A stretch of DNA of 54,090 nucleotides from Deltaproteobacteria bacterium. Lineage in GTDB: Bacteria; Desulfobacterota; Desulfomonilia; Desulfomonilales; Desulfomonilaceae. Each line of letters opens with the position of its first letter. The first letter of the stretch is position 1. The notes under the pieces were generated by a model. That model saw only the letters and a list, made by a program, of their open reading frames with translations. It did not search any database and was not told the DNA's origin. The stretch covers positions 1-54,090 of the forward strand of contig JAMCYH010000215.1 of assembly GCA_023474025.1 (NCBI GenBank). The letters are read 5' to 3'. A program made the position numbers and the translations under genes. Shown one piece after another: positions 1 to 8,136 of the stretch.

Positions 1-1684
1 TTGGTGGGAACCCGCCCAATTTCACCACCTCGTCATGCGCCTTCTCCCATGCCTTCATTTTCTTCTCGTAGTCTCTCTCTGGAACTTTTTCAGACGTGAC
101 ATACTTCGGATCCGGAGGCTGAGCCCCACCCAAAATTATGTCTACCCCTCTACCTGCAATATTCGTTGCCACGGTAACGGACCCCTTCTTGCCGGCATCG
201 GCAATAATCTGCGCTTCTTTTTCGTGATTCTTGGCATTAAGTAAACTATGAGGAACACCCTTCCTTTTAAGATAATCACCCAAAATTTCGTTCTGTTCTA
301 TTGACCGGGTTCCCACCAATACCGGCTGTCCCTTTTTATATAGCTGGCTTATTTCATCCGCCACCGCTGCATACTTGGCCCGAGTTGTTTTGTAAACCAA
401 GTCCGGGTTATCAACCCTTATCATCGGCTTATGTGTAGGTACACTAACAACGTCAAGCTTGTAAATTTTGTGGAACTCCTCGGCCTCCGTCGCCGCCGTT
501 CCCGTCATCCCCGCCAACCGCTCGTACATTCTGAAGTAGTTCTGAATCGAAACAGTTGCCAACGTCCTTGACTCCTGCTGAATTTTGACTCCCTCCTTCG
601 CTTCCACCGCCTGATGAAGTCCTTCCGACCACCGTCTTCCAAACATTAACCGCCCCGTAAACTCATCAACAATAATAATCTGGTCCTCCTTCACCACATA
701 GTCCTTATCCCTCAGGAAGAGAGTTCTTGCCTTAAGGGCATTCTCTAAATGATGGATCGTTTCAAAATCCTTTTCGTAAAGGTTCTCAACCCCCAACATC
801 TTCTCAACTTTCTTAATACCATGATCTGTAAGACTCGCCGATTTGTGTTTCTCGTCAATTGTAAAATCGGTATCGGACGATAGTCTCTCGACTAATCTGG
901 CAAATTCGTAGTACTTCTTTGTTGGTTCGGTATCGGGAGCCGAAATGATAAGTGGCGTCCTCGCCTCATCAATCAATATCGAATCAACTTCATCGACAAT
1001 GGCAAAATAGTGACCCCGCTGAGTCATATCATCCAAACGCTGGACCATGTTATCTCTAAGGTAATCAAACCCGAACTCCGAATTCGTCCCATAGACGACA
1101 TCTGCTTTATACGCTTCCGGTCGGGAAACGGGTTTCAAATGGGCAAGTCTCTCATCACCATGAGACGAATCGTTATATTCGTGGTCAAAAACAAAGCCTC
1201 TAAGCTGATCGTCGTGGATCGTTACGCCCACTTTCATCCCCAAAAGTTGAAAGATTGGGCCATTCCAGCCCGCATCCCGACGCGCCAGGTAATCATTGAC
1301 GGTAACCAAATGGGAGCCTTTTCCTGTTAACGCGTGTAGGTAGAGAGCGGGTACCGCCGACAACGTCTTTCCTTCTCCCGTTTTTTGCTCTGCAATCTTT
1401 CCTTCCGAAAGCGCCACCGCCGCCATCATCTGCTCATCGAAATGCCTCTTGCCTAAAGCTCTCACCGTCGCTTCTCTTACCAACGCGAATGCTTCCGGTA
1501 AGACCTCCGTCAACAACTCTCCGCCGTTAATTCTTTCTTTAAACTCCGCCGTCTTTGCCGCAAAATCTTTTTCCTTATACTTTTTAACCTCCGGCTCAAA
1601 GACGTTAATCCTCTCGGCCACCAGCTTGAGTCGCTGGACTTCTTTTTGGTTAAGGTCAAAAAACCTTGACAGGATTCCTAACAT
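1..1684 (-). CDS. secA: Protein translocase subunit SecA (N-terminal part, runs off the window)
   Basis: SecA is the ATPase that drives secretory preproteins through SecYEG. About 561 residues are visible from the ATG at 1684; the C-terminal third lies beyond position 1. The start reads [10 protein letters not shown]. The nucleotide-binding domain 1 signature [10 protein letters not shown] (Walker A) follows, then [12 protein letters not shown], the [15 protein letters not shown] Walker B region, a preprotein cross-linking domain, and in NBD2 [12 protein letters not shown] and NIAGRGVDI. All are diagnostic of SecA. The gene diverges from the ATP-grasp gene starting at 1814, so both promoters must lie in the roughly 130 bases between. 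No frameshift is seen in the visible part. Confidence 0.97.
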   Translation of the reverse strand, partial: MLGILSRFFDLNQKEVQRLKLVAERINVFEPEVKKYKEKDFAAKTAEFKERINGGELLTEVLPEAFALVREATVRALGKRHFDEQMMAAVALSEGKIAEQKTGEGKTLSAVPALYLHALTGKGSHLVTVNDYLARRDAGWNGPIFQLLGMKVGVTIHDDQLRGFVFDHEYNDSSHGDERLAHLKPVSRPEAYKADVVYGTNSEFGFDYLRDNMVQRLDDMTQRGHYFAIVDEVDSILIDEARTPLIISAPDTEPTKKYYEFARLVERLSSDTDFTIDEKHKSASLTDHGIKKVEKMLGVENLYEKDFETIHHLENALKARTLFLRDKDYVVKEDQIIIVDEFTGRLMFGRRWSEGLHQAVEAKEGVKIQQESRTLATVSIQNYFRMYERLAGMTGTAATEAEEFHKIYKLDVVSVPTHKPMIRVDNPDLVYKTTRAKYAAVADEISQLYKKGQPVLVGTRSIEQNEILGDYLKRKGVPHSLLNAKNHEKEAQIIADAGKKGSVTVATNIAGRGVDIILGGAQPPDPKYVTSEKVPERDYEKKMKAWEKAHDEVVKLGGFPP

Positions 1685-1747
1685 GTATCTTAAATTTTAC
1701 CAAAATAGTTAAATGAAACATATCCCGCCAAAAATATTAAAAAGTTC

Positions 1748-1776
1748 TTGACATTTTCATTCATTTCTTTCACACT
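1748..1776 (+). promoter_or_regulatory. Candidate sigma-70 promoter for the ATP-grasp gene
   Basis: A perfect TTGACA (1748-1753) is followed after 17 bases by CACACT, a weak -10. It lies 38 bases ahead of the ATG at 1814. The TTG of the -35 box would extend the downstream reading frame by 22 residues, but that extension is better read as promoter sequence. Confidence 0.4.
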
Positions 1777-1813
1777 GCCGATTGAAACAATTTTTCAAAA
1801 ATCTCAGTCAAGA

Positions 1814-2884
1814 ATGACAAAACAAAGGAGAAGCCCCAAGAAAATTACTGTAATTTACAACAGCGTCGACGAAGCATCTCCGATAATTCCACCGGATCAA
1901 AAAGTTGCCGACCTGGATACCATCGAAATGGCCAAAGGCGTCGCCGATAACTTAGCAAGTACTTTCCAAACCGAACTAAGGGAAATCCCGTTCGACCACC
2001 CGGAAGCCGCCTCTGCAATCAATACCGACATCGTCTTCAACCTCTGCGAAGGGGTCGGTTATGATTACGGCTGCAAAGTAATTGACTCCTTGGAAAGCGC
2101 CCGCATACCTTACGTCGGCGCAAACTCTCTTAATTACCATATCGGTTCCGATAAGGCACTTCTTAAAGAAGTCCTCAACCGATATCATTTACCAACTCCC
2201 CTGGGACAGTTTTTCAATTCAACCCAAGAGAAACTAAATCCAAATCTTCAGTTCCCGCTTCTTATCAAACCGGAATTAGAACACGGAAGCGTTGGTATCA
2301 CTCAAGAATCAGTCGTTAACAACGAGGAACAACTTCGGGAACAAATATCTAAAATCCGTCGGGAATATGGGCAGGGCGCTCTTGTCGAGGAGTACGTCGA
2401 TGGTCTCGAACTTCAACTTACATTCGTCGGCAACGGTAGCGCACTGAAAATGTTACCAATCAAAGAGATATTATTTGTCAACGGTATGTCCGAAAGGTGG
2501 CACATAGTTACCTTTGCCGCCAAGTGGGAAGAGTCGTCCGAGGAATACAAGGGTACCCCGACAATTTGCCCGACGGATAGTATCAACAACATAGAGAAAA
2601 GAGCGCTGGAAAAACTCGGAAGAGAGATCTTTTTAAGGACAAGCTGCCAGGACTATACCCGCATCGACATCCGTTACGACAAAATCAACCAAAAACCATA
2701 TATCCTGGACGTCAACCCGAACCCGGACCTTTCTTCCGACGCCGCTGTTGCAAAAGCCGCTGAGGCCGCCGGATGGAATTACCCGACACTCCTTGTAAAC
2801 CTTGTCATGTCCGCCTGGAAAAGGATTACTCAACCGTCAAAGACGACTACCGCCGAACGCTACCTTCCTATTTCCGCCCCTTAA
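1814..2884 (+). CDS. D-alanine-D-alanine ligase-like ATP-grasp protein
   Basis: This is an ATP-grasp carboxylate-amine ligase of the D-Ala-D-Ala ligase superfamily, 356 aa from the ATG at 1814. That start is chosen because the longer TTG start at 1748 overlaps a -35 box. Visible landmarks are DIVFNLCEG (about residues 72-80), VGANSLNYHIGSDKAL (residues 101-116, the family's substrate/ATP lid entry), FPLLIKPE..HGSVGI (ATP-binding lysine and glycine-rich loop), LVEEYVDGLEL, and a C-terminal YILDVNPNPDLSSDAA that replaces the usual EINT-PG metal-binding segment. Known Ddl enzymes make the peptidoglycan dipeptide. The altered C-terminal motif means the true substrate could be another amino acid pair. 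The gene converges with the methyltransferase gene, overlapping it by 17 bases. Confidence 0.85.
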   Translation: MTKQRRSPKKITVIYNSVDEASPIIPPDQKVADLDTIEMAKGVADNLASTFQTELREIPFDHPEAASAINTDIVFNLCEGVGYDYGCKVIDSLESARIPYVGANSLNYHIGSDKALLKEVLNRYHLPTPLGQFFNSTQEKLNPNLQFPLLIKPELEHGSVGITQESVVNNEEQLREQISKIRREYGQGALVEEYVDGLELQLTFVGNGSALKMLPIKEILFVNGMSERWHIVTFAAKWEESSEEYKGTPTICPTDSINNIEKRALEKLGREIFLRTSCQDYTRIDIRYDKINQKPYILDVNPNPDLSSDAAVAKAAEAAGWNYPTLLVNLVMSAWKRITQPSKTTTAERYLPISAP

Positions 2885-3512
2885 CCACAACCAGCAGGTT
2901 GGTCAACTCCCGCAATAACTTAACCTTATATCCCGCCAGCCCGTCGATAAAAGTATTTGCCCGTTGTCGAAATTCATCGGTATGAAATAGGAGATTAAAT
3001 ACCGCCACTCCTCCCGGATTAAGAGCCCCGAAAACGCTGTCCGTCCGCAAAGACCAATCAATCGGCGCTTCACCACGGTAGGCATCAACCAAAATTAAAT
3101 CATATCTCTCCTTTGTCCGACCAATGAACTTAACTGCGTCGTCAATTATTATTCGTAAGCCGGAGATACTGCTTAAACCGAGATATTTCTTGCCGAGCTT
3201 CGTCATTACCGGATCAATCTCTACTCCCACAATCGCAATCCCGGGCCACGTCTTACTCACCAACTGCGCCACCGTCCCGCCGCCCAACCCCAAAATTAGA
3301 CAAGATCTTGGTTTAAATTTGTTATTCTTCAAATAACTGATACCTTTACCCCAGATCTGGTCGATAAACCTTCCGCTCTGGGTAATACCCCCTACCAGAA
3401 ATCGCACCTCGCCTTCGCTCTTGTCCACCACGACCTCGCCATTAAACGCGGACTCCACCCGTTCCAGCTCGTCATGGCCTAAAAGCTTTTTCAAAAATCC
3501 TGTCTTCATCAA
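2868..3512 (-). CDS. Spermidine synthase-like class I methyltransferase-fold protein
   Basis: The 214-aa Rossmann-fold protein resembles the catalytic domain of spermidine synthase and its SpeE-like relatives. It shows LILGLGGGT (residues 72-80, nucleotide-binding glycine loop), GVEIDP (97-101, acidic residue that binds the ribose), DDAVKFI (124-130) and LILVDAYRG (139-147, with the aspartate in the position of the catalytic Asp of polyamine synthases). The N-terminal beta domain is short. It could be an aminopropyltransferase or a SAM-dependent methyltransferase; the sequence alone does not decide. It is transcribed in the same direction as the ABC exporter gene upstream, separated from it by an imperfect inverted repeat. 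Confidence 0.8.
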   Translation of the reverse strand: MMKTGFLKKLLGHDELERVESAFNGEVVVDKSEGEVRFLVGGITQSGRFIDQIWGKGISYLKNNKFKPRSCLILGLGGGTVAQLVSKTWPGIAIVGVEIDPVMTKLGKKYLGLSSISGLRIIIDDAVKFIGRTKERYDLILVDAYRGEAPIDWSLRTDSVFGALNPGGVAVFNLLFHTDEFRQRANTFIDGLAGYKVKLLRELTNLLVVVKGRK

Positions 3513-3524
3513 AATAAATCAAGA

Positions 3525-3672
3525 TACCAATAACCAACTCCAATACCACCAATCATCCACTCTCCAAATCACAAAATTCAAATTGGGAATTATTAATCGG
3601 CCTTTGGAATTTGGATACCTGCGGCAGCCAGGTTGAAATTGGGATTTGGATTATTGGGTGATTGGTTTCTTA
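3525..3672. repeat. Long imperfect inverted repeat rich in CCAAT/ATTGG
   Basis: The left flank (ACCAATAACCAACTCC...CCAATCATCC) is an imperfect reverse complement of the right flank (TTGGATTATTGGGTGATTGG), and the centre carries AATTGGGAATT / GGAATTTGGA. The roughly 150-base palindromic stretch fills the whole gap between the ABC exporter and the spermidine-synthase-like gene. It resembles a degenerate non-autonomous repeat and could also fold into a transcript 3' end. Confidence 0.5.
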
Positions 3673-5502
3673 CTGGTACCCCTTTGCCTGCAGTTTAAAC
3701 AATTCTGCATAAAGCCCCTTCTTCGCCAACAGGTCGTCGTGGCTTCCGTCCTCAACGATTCTCCCGCCGTCTATAACAAAGATTCTATCTGCACGTCTAA
3801 CAGTCGAGAAGCGATGAGAAATCAATATCAGTATTTTCTTCCGCGTTAAATCAATTACTTTATCAAAGATTTCCTCCTCCGCTTTCGGGTCAACGTTTGA
3901 TGTCGGCTCGTCCAGAATGACAATCTCCCCATTCTTAAACAACGTCCTCGCCAAGGCGATTCGTTGCCACTGACCCTTAGACGGCTCTATTCCGCCTTCA
4001 AATTCCTTCGACAGGGGATTCTCGTACTTAAGCGGCAAGCCGGTGATAAACTCGTGAATCCCCGACTGAACTGCTGCCCCCACCACTTCCTTCGTCTTTG
4101 AGATCCTGTCCACATCCCCATAACCGATACTCTCCCTGGCCGTGAAGGGATACTCCTCAAAATTTTGGAAAAGCACGGAGAGTATCTTCCAATATGCCTG
4201 CCGCTTATATTTCGAAATATCCACCCCATTAACCAATATCCGACCCTTCTGGGGCTGATAAAACCCACAGAGCAGTTTAATAAGCGTCGTCTTGCCTGCT
4301 CCGTTCTCTCCGACAATGGCGATATTTTCGCGGGGGCGGATCTCCACACTCACATCCTTAAGAATCCAACTCTTAGCCTTAGGGTATCGGAACCAAACGC
4401 CCTGCAATTCGACCCCTTTGGTAAAAGGTCTCTTTGGCACCGTCTTTCCGTCCGCCTTTCTCAAAGAGAGATGTAAAACCCAGGACAAGTCCACCATATA
4501 CAAATAGTTCTCGTAGATCTGCAGCAAGTCTCCGATAAGGTTCTCAAAAGCGCTCTGAAAACTGGTAGAGGCGTTATAGAGCATCTGTGCCGTCCCCAAT
4601 GTTATCCGGCCAAAAAGTGCAATGGCAAAAAGCCAAATATTAAAAAGAAGCAGAAAAATCGTGTTAGGAATATCAACTAGCGATCGAAGCCTTGTCCTTT
4701 TGTTTCTTATCAGCTCTCTAGCTGACATTATCTCGTCCTGGAGTCTAACTAAACGGTTTATTAAATACTTCGCATTCCCCAAAATCCTCGGTTCAAAATA
4801 ATTTCTCGTCCGGCCCAAGTAATAAGATGTCCACCCCCAAAGACGATACCGAGACGACCTGCTTGTCTCAAATTCATATTCAGCCTTTATCGACCGCGCA
4901 TTGACCATAATCTCCGGCAGCGAAAGAGCAATAACCACCAGCACGATAAGTGGGTTAAAGGTGAAAATTAAAACAAGCGACGAGAGGATACTAAAGAAGG
5001 CGCCGGGAAGATCGGAGACCGGCATAATCAAATTCCACACCCTTTGCGAACTTTCTCTTTCGACTTTGTTGTACCTATCCTTAAACGCTGAGTCCTCGAG
5101 CGTCGGGATATCTAAACCGGAAACCTTCTCGCCCAAAAGCACTTCAACTTTTGCCGAACACCTCCTGGAAAGATTTGACTGGTACATCCTTAAAACCCGC
5201 GAGATAACCTGCCTGACAAAGCTCACCGCAGCCGTCAAAGTGAGAATTATCGCCACCATCCTCACGGCCCCAATCTTGTCAGTACTGACAATTCCATGAA
5301 TTACTATATCGATAACCAGTTTCCCGAAGTACAAAAGCGGAAGATTAGTCAGCCCCCAAACCGTGTTCAGAATAATAACGGCCGAGACCAGTCTCGGATT
5401 GACCGACCAGGCAATAACAAAAATCTCCTTCAGGACAAAAAGAATCTGCCCGATAGCAGAAAAGGAGACCTTCGGTAAACGGAGCGTGGGCTTTTTGGGC
5501 AT
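3670..5502 (-). CDS. ABC transporter, fused permease and ATPase (exporter type)
   Basis: The 610-aa half-transporter has an N-terminal membrane domain of about six segments (residues about 15-330) and a C-terminal nucleotide-binding domain. Walker A is GENGAGKTT, Walker B is IVILDEPTS, followed by the switch histidine in LILISHRFSTV. The signature motif is PSKGQWQRIALAR rather than canonical LSGGQ, so the second position glycine is replaced by lysine; this variant occurs in some peptide and lipid exporters. It would act as a dimer in the cytoplasmic membrane. The substrate cannot be told. It lies 12 bases downstream of serS on the same strand and may be co-transcribed with it. Confidence 0.92.
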   Translation of the reverse strand: MPKKPTLRLPKVSFSAIGQILFVLKEIFVIAWSVNPRLVSAVIILNTVWGLTNLPLLYFGKLVIDIVIHGIVSTDKIGAVRMVAIILTLTAAVSFVRQVISRVLRMYQSNLSRRCSAKVEVLLGEKVSGLDIPTLEDSAFKDRYNKVERESSQRVWNLIMPVSDLPGAFFSILSSLVLIFTFNPLIVLVVIALSLPEIMVNARSIKAEYEFETSRSSRYRLWGWTSYYLGRTRNYFEPRILGNAKYLINRLVRLQDEIMSARELIRNKRTRLRSLVDIPNTIFLLLFNIWLFAIALFGRITLGTAQMLYNASTSFQSAFENLIGDLLQIYENYLYMVDLSWVLHLSLRKADGKTVPKRPFTKGVELQGVWFRYPKAKSWILKDVSVEIRPRENIAIVGENGAGKTTLIKLLCGFYQPQKGRILVNGVDISKYKRQAYWKILSVLFQNFEEYPFTARESIGYGDVDRISKTKEVVGAAVQSGIHEFITGLPLKYENPLSKEFEGGIEPSKGQWQRIALARTLFKNGEIVILDEPTSNVDPKAEEEIFDKVIDLTRKKILILISHRFSTVRRADRIFVIDGGRIVEDGSHDDLLAKKGLYAELFKLQAKGYQ

Positions 5503-5514
5503 CCTAGGCCTATT

Positions 5515-6753
5515 TTACACTTTCGACGATATCTTTTCTTTTCCTAAATATGGGCGAAGTACTTTCGGCACTGTCACCGATCCGTCGCTATTTTGGTAAT
5601 TTTCCAAAATCGCCAGGGGAGTCCGGGAAGTGGCAATTGCCGTTCCGTTAAGCATGTGAAGGTGCTCAACCTCGCCGTTTTCCTTCTTATACCGAATGTT
5701 CAAGTTCCTCGCTTGATAGTCGGTGCAGTTTGAGGTCGAGGTTACTTCACCGTAATCCCCCCGGCCAGGCATCCAGGCCTCAATATCAAACTTTCTCGCG
5801 GCCATCGCTCCCAAATCGCCGGTGCACATTTCCACCACTCGATAGGGGATTCCTAACGCTTGGTAGATCTTCTCTTCTAAAGAAAGGATGTACTGATGCA
5901 TCTTATCCGACTCCTCCGGCCGGCAGTAGATAAACATCTCCGCCTTCGTAAACTCGTGTACCCGGTACATCCCCTTTGAATACTTTCCGTAAGCACCCGC
6001 TTCTTTTCTGAAACAGTGCGAATACCCTATGTATTTAAGCGGTAGCTTGTCCTCGGGAATCACCTCATCCGCATGCTTTCCTGCCAGCGTCACTTCCGCC
6101 GTCGCAATCAGCCCCAAGTCTTCTCCCTCCAGTGTGTACGTCTGGGCCTCATTTCCTTTCGGCAGATAACCTGTACCAAGGTAATACCGAGCCTTGGCCA
6201 AATCCGGTGTAATCACCGGCGTAAATCCTTCATCTGCCAGCATCCTAAGCGCAAACTGCACCAAGGCCAGCTCCAAAAACGCCCCCTCGTTGTATAAAAA
6301 ATAAAACTGAGATCCGCTGACCTTTGCGCCCGTCTCAAAATCCAAAATATTTAACATCTTGCCCAACTCCAGGTGGTCTCTTACCTTAAAACCAAACTTC
6401 CTCGGCTCTCCCCACTTCCGTATCTCAACATTATCCTTTTCTCCCTCCCCCGTCGGAACATTCTCCAGTGGGGGATTGGGCACCCTATTTAGATTCTCGT
6501 CTAAGTTATTCTTAACTTCGGCAGCTTCCGTTTCCAGCCCCCGCAGTTGACCCTTTATCTCTTTCCCCTCGCCGACCTGGTCCTTCGTCAACTTGTTTCT
6601 CTTTGCCCTCAAATCTTCGATCTTGCCCAAAAGTTCACGGTAGCCTTTGTCAAGCCTAATCACCTCATCCACAAGTCCCGCATCGTAGCCTTTCTTCTGC
6701 ACGGCCAGCCTGATCAACTCCGGATTTTGACGGATAAGTTTTATATCAATCAT
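5515..6753 (-). CDS. serS: Seryl-tRNA synthetase
   Basis: SerRS charges tRNA-Ser with serine. The 412-aa protein has the family's N-terminal tRNA-binding coiled coil (roughly residues 30-105). The class II catalytic core follows, with motif 2 (FRKEAGAYGKYSKGMYRVHEF region) and motif 3 (NGTAIATSRTPLAILEN). Length is normal for a bacterial SerRS. The start ATG at 6753 lies behind a leader of about 170 bases that folds as a T-box, so expression is expected to rise when uncharged tRNA-Ser accumulates. Confidence 0.97.
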   Translation of the reverse strand: MIDIKLIRQNPELIRLAVQKKGYDAGLVDEVIRLDKGYRELLGKIEDLRAKRNKLTKDQVGEGKEIKGQLRGLETEAAEVKNNLDENLNRVPNPPLENVPTGEGEKDNVEIRKWGEPRKFGFKVRDHLELGKMLNILDFETGAKVSGSQFYFLYNEGAFLELALVQFALRMLADEGFTPVITPDLAKARYYLGTGYLPKGNEAQTYTLEGEDLGLIATAEVTLAGKHADEVIPEDKLPLKYIGYSHCFRKEAGAYGKYSKGMYRVHEFTKAEMFIYCRPEESDKMHQYILSLEEKIYQALGIPYRVVEMCTGDLGAMAARKFDIEAWMPGRGDYGEVTSTSNCTDYQARNLNIRYKKENGEVEHLHMLNGTAIATSRTPLAILENYQNSDGSVTVPKVLRPYLGKEKISSKV

Positions 6754-6780
6754 AAGTTCAGTATAAACTTTGTTTTAACA

Positions 6781-6925
6781 AAACAAAAAAGACCCTCATC
6801 TCCTGGATCGCGTCAGACGCGAGGTGCCATCCAATTTGGGTCTTACTTCCTGCTATCACGGGCTTACCCGTTCCGATTTCTACCTCGGAAAGCATCGGTG
6901 ATTGGAATTCACCTTAAAGCTATTG
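6781..6925 (-). promoter_or_regulatory. T-box leader controlling serS
   Basis: Read on the minus strand, the leader contains AAATT, then GGATGGCACC, then a TCGCGT/ACGCGA stem, then TCC (6805-6832). This is the T-box antiterminator: a short helix flanking a seven-base bulge UGGCACC. The bulge UGGC can pair with GCCA, the 3' end of a tRNA with discriminator G, which is what tRNA-Ser carries. AAGACCC (6838-6844) and GGGTCTT plus a T-run (6795-6781) form the terminator-like element. Upstream hairpins include GGTGA-ATTCCAA-TCACC, whose loop has a UCC serine codon (6904-6906) that could be the specifier. The long canonical stem I is not obvious, so this would be a compact version. Confidence 0.72.
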
Positions 6926-6931
6926 AAAAGA

Positions 6932-6960
6932 ATAATACTACAATCCTATCTCTCCCGCAA
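6932..6960 (-). promoter_or_regulatory. Promoter of the serS T-box transcript
   Basis: On the minus strand TTGCGG (6955-6960) and TATTAT (6932-6937) are separated by exactly 17 bases. The expected transcript start, near 6925, leaves just enough leader for the T-box. The promoter overlaps the 3' end of the HD-domain gene. Confidence 0.6.
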
Positions 6961-7501
6961 TCCCCTGCATCGCTTTAAGACCAATTTCGATAAACTCCGG
7001 CAGCGGGATACCCAACTTCTCCTCGCACATCTGAATGTCTTCCCTCTTAGCTCCGGCCGCAAAAGCTTTCTGAGGAAACTTCTTCAAGACTGCCTCAACG
7101 GTAACCTCAGATAACTTTTTGGAAGGCATAACCAGGGCAACGGCAACAATCAACCCAGTCAGCTCATCGCAACAAAACAATGACCACTGCAGATTGCCTT
7201 GCGGCTCCTCACCCCGGTGCGAACCACCATGCGACCTAATCCCTTCAAGCAACTCCTGATCCGTCTCCCCCAATTCCTCCACCCACCCGGCCATCATCGC
7301 CGAATGAGCATTCATGTTCTCCTTCGTCTGTTCATAATCGCCGTCGTGCAAAAGTCCGATGATCCCCCATTTTTCTTCGTCGCCTCCGAATTTTTCCGCC
7401 AGTGCCCGCATTACCGTCTCCACCGAGAGGCAGTGCCGCCTTAAATTCTGGCTTTGCATTTTCGAACAAAGTAAATCCCAAGCCTGCTGACGGGTAATCA
7501 T
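6938..7501 (-). CDS. HD-domain protein (predicted metal-dependent phosphohydrolase)
   Basis: The 187-aa protein has the HD signature. H23 lies in an N-terminal helix, the H52-D53 pair sits in GLLHDGDYE, H66 follows in NAHSAMM, and a later aspartate lies in FCCDELTG. HD proteins of this small type hydrolyse nucleotides or phosphate esters; the substrate is not evident. Its start codon overlaps the last four bases of the S51 peptidase gene upstream (ATGA-type overlap), so the two are translationally coupled. Confidence 0.82.
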   Translation of the reverse strand: MITRQQAWDLLCSKMQSQNLRRHCLSVETVMRALAEKFGGDEEKWGIIGLLHDGDYEQTKENMNAHSAMMAGWVEELGETDQELLEGIRSHGGSHRGEEPQGNLQWSLFCCDELTGLIVAVALVMPSKKLSEVTVEAVLKKFPQKAFAAGAKREDIQMCEEKLGIPLPEFIEIGLKAMQGIAGEIGL

Positions 7502-8118
7502 TTGTTAACGAACCTCTCTTCTCCTAGGATAGACACCCGGCTATCAACCACCGTGACTGCCTCTCCGTTCTTAAGAAGGCAAAGCTTCCCCTTCTTCCAA
7601 AACTTCTTCACTGTTGGTAACCACCCGTCTTCATAGTGAGGTAATATCTCAAAGTCAATAAACCCCAACCCTGGAATCTTCGCTGCCCCTCTTTCTTCAT
7701 CTCCGGGAAAAGTCTCGGCAACATGGTTCGTTGGTCCGGCAATCATACTCCCCGCACTCGACCCCACGTAAATCATTCCATTCCCCAAAAACAAGGGCAG
7801 CTCTCTATCCAGGCCCACTCTCCGAATCCAATAAAGTAGATAACCCGCCATCCCGCCCGCAAACCAAATAATGTCGTTACCTTTTATGTTTGCGATTGGA
7901 TCAACAAACTTATAATTTTCCAGTTCGATAATCGTTACCTTCGCTCCTGCATTCTTGAGCATCTGCACAGTCTCACTCCCTCGCCATGAGCCGTAACCCA
8001 TCTCTCCATTTGACGCCGTGACAACGTACGCCACTCTACACCTTCCTAGCGGCGCACTAACAAACTTTTCAATTTGTCCGAAGCTATCCTTCGCCTCCGA
8101 CGCCAAAAAAAGTCTCAT
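7498..8118 (-). CDS. Peptidase S51-like protein (PepE/cyanophycinase family)
   Basis: The 206-aa protein shows the S51 layout: a Rossmann-like N-terminal half, WFAGGMAGYLL (residues 85-95), and the nucleophile elbow VGSSAGSM (118-125) with the serine at 121. In known members this serine cleaves Asp-X dipeptides or related peptides. A downstream DFEILPHYEDG supplies the conserved histidine region. It sits between lysS and the HD-domain gene on the same strand. A purine-rich GGAAAG lies a few bases before the ATG and acts as a plausible ribosome-binding site. Confidence 0.87.
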   Translation of the reverse strand: MRLFLASEAKDSFGQIEKFVSAPLGRCRVAYVVTASNGEMGYGSWRGSETVQMLKNAGAKVTIIELENYKFVDPIANIKGNDIIWFAGGMAGYLLYWIRRVGLDRELPLFLGNGMIYVGSSAGSMIAGPTNHVAETFPGDEERGAAKIPGLGFIDFEILPHYEDGWLPTVKKFWKKGKLCLLKNGEAVTVVDSRVSILGEERFVNK

Positions 8119-8136
8119 GTCTTTCCAGCAATAACT

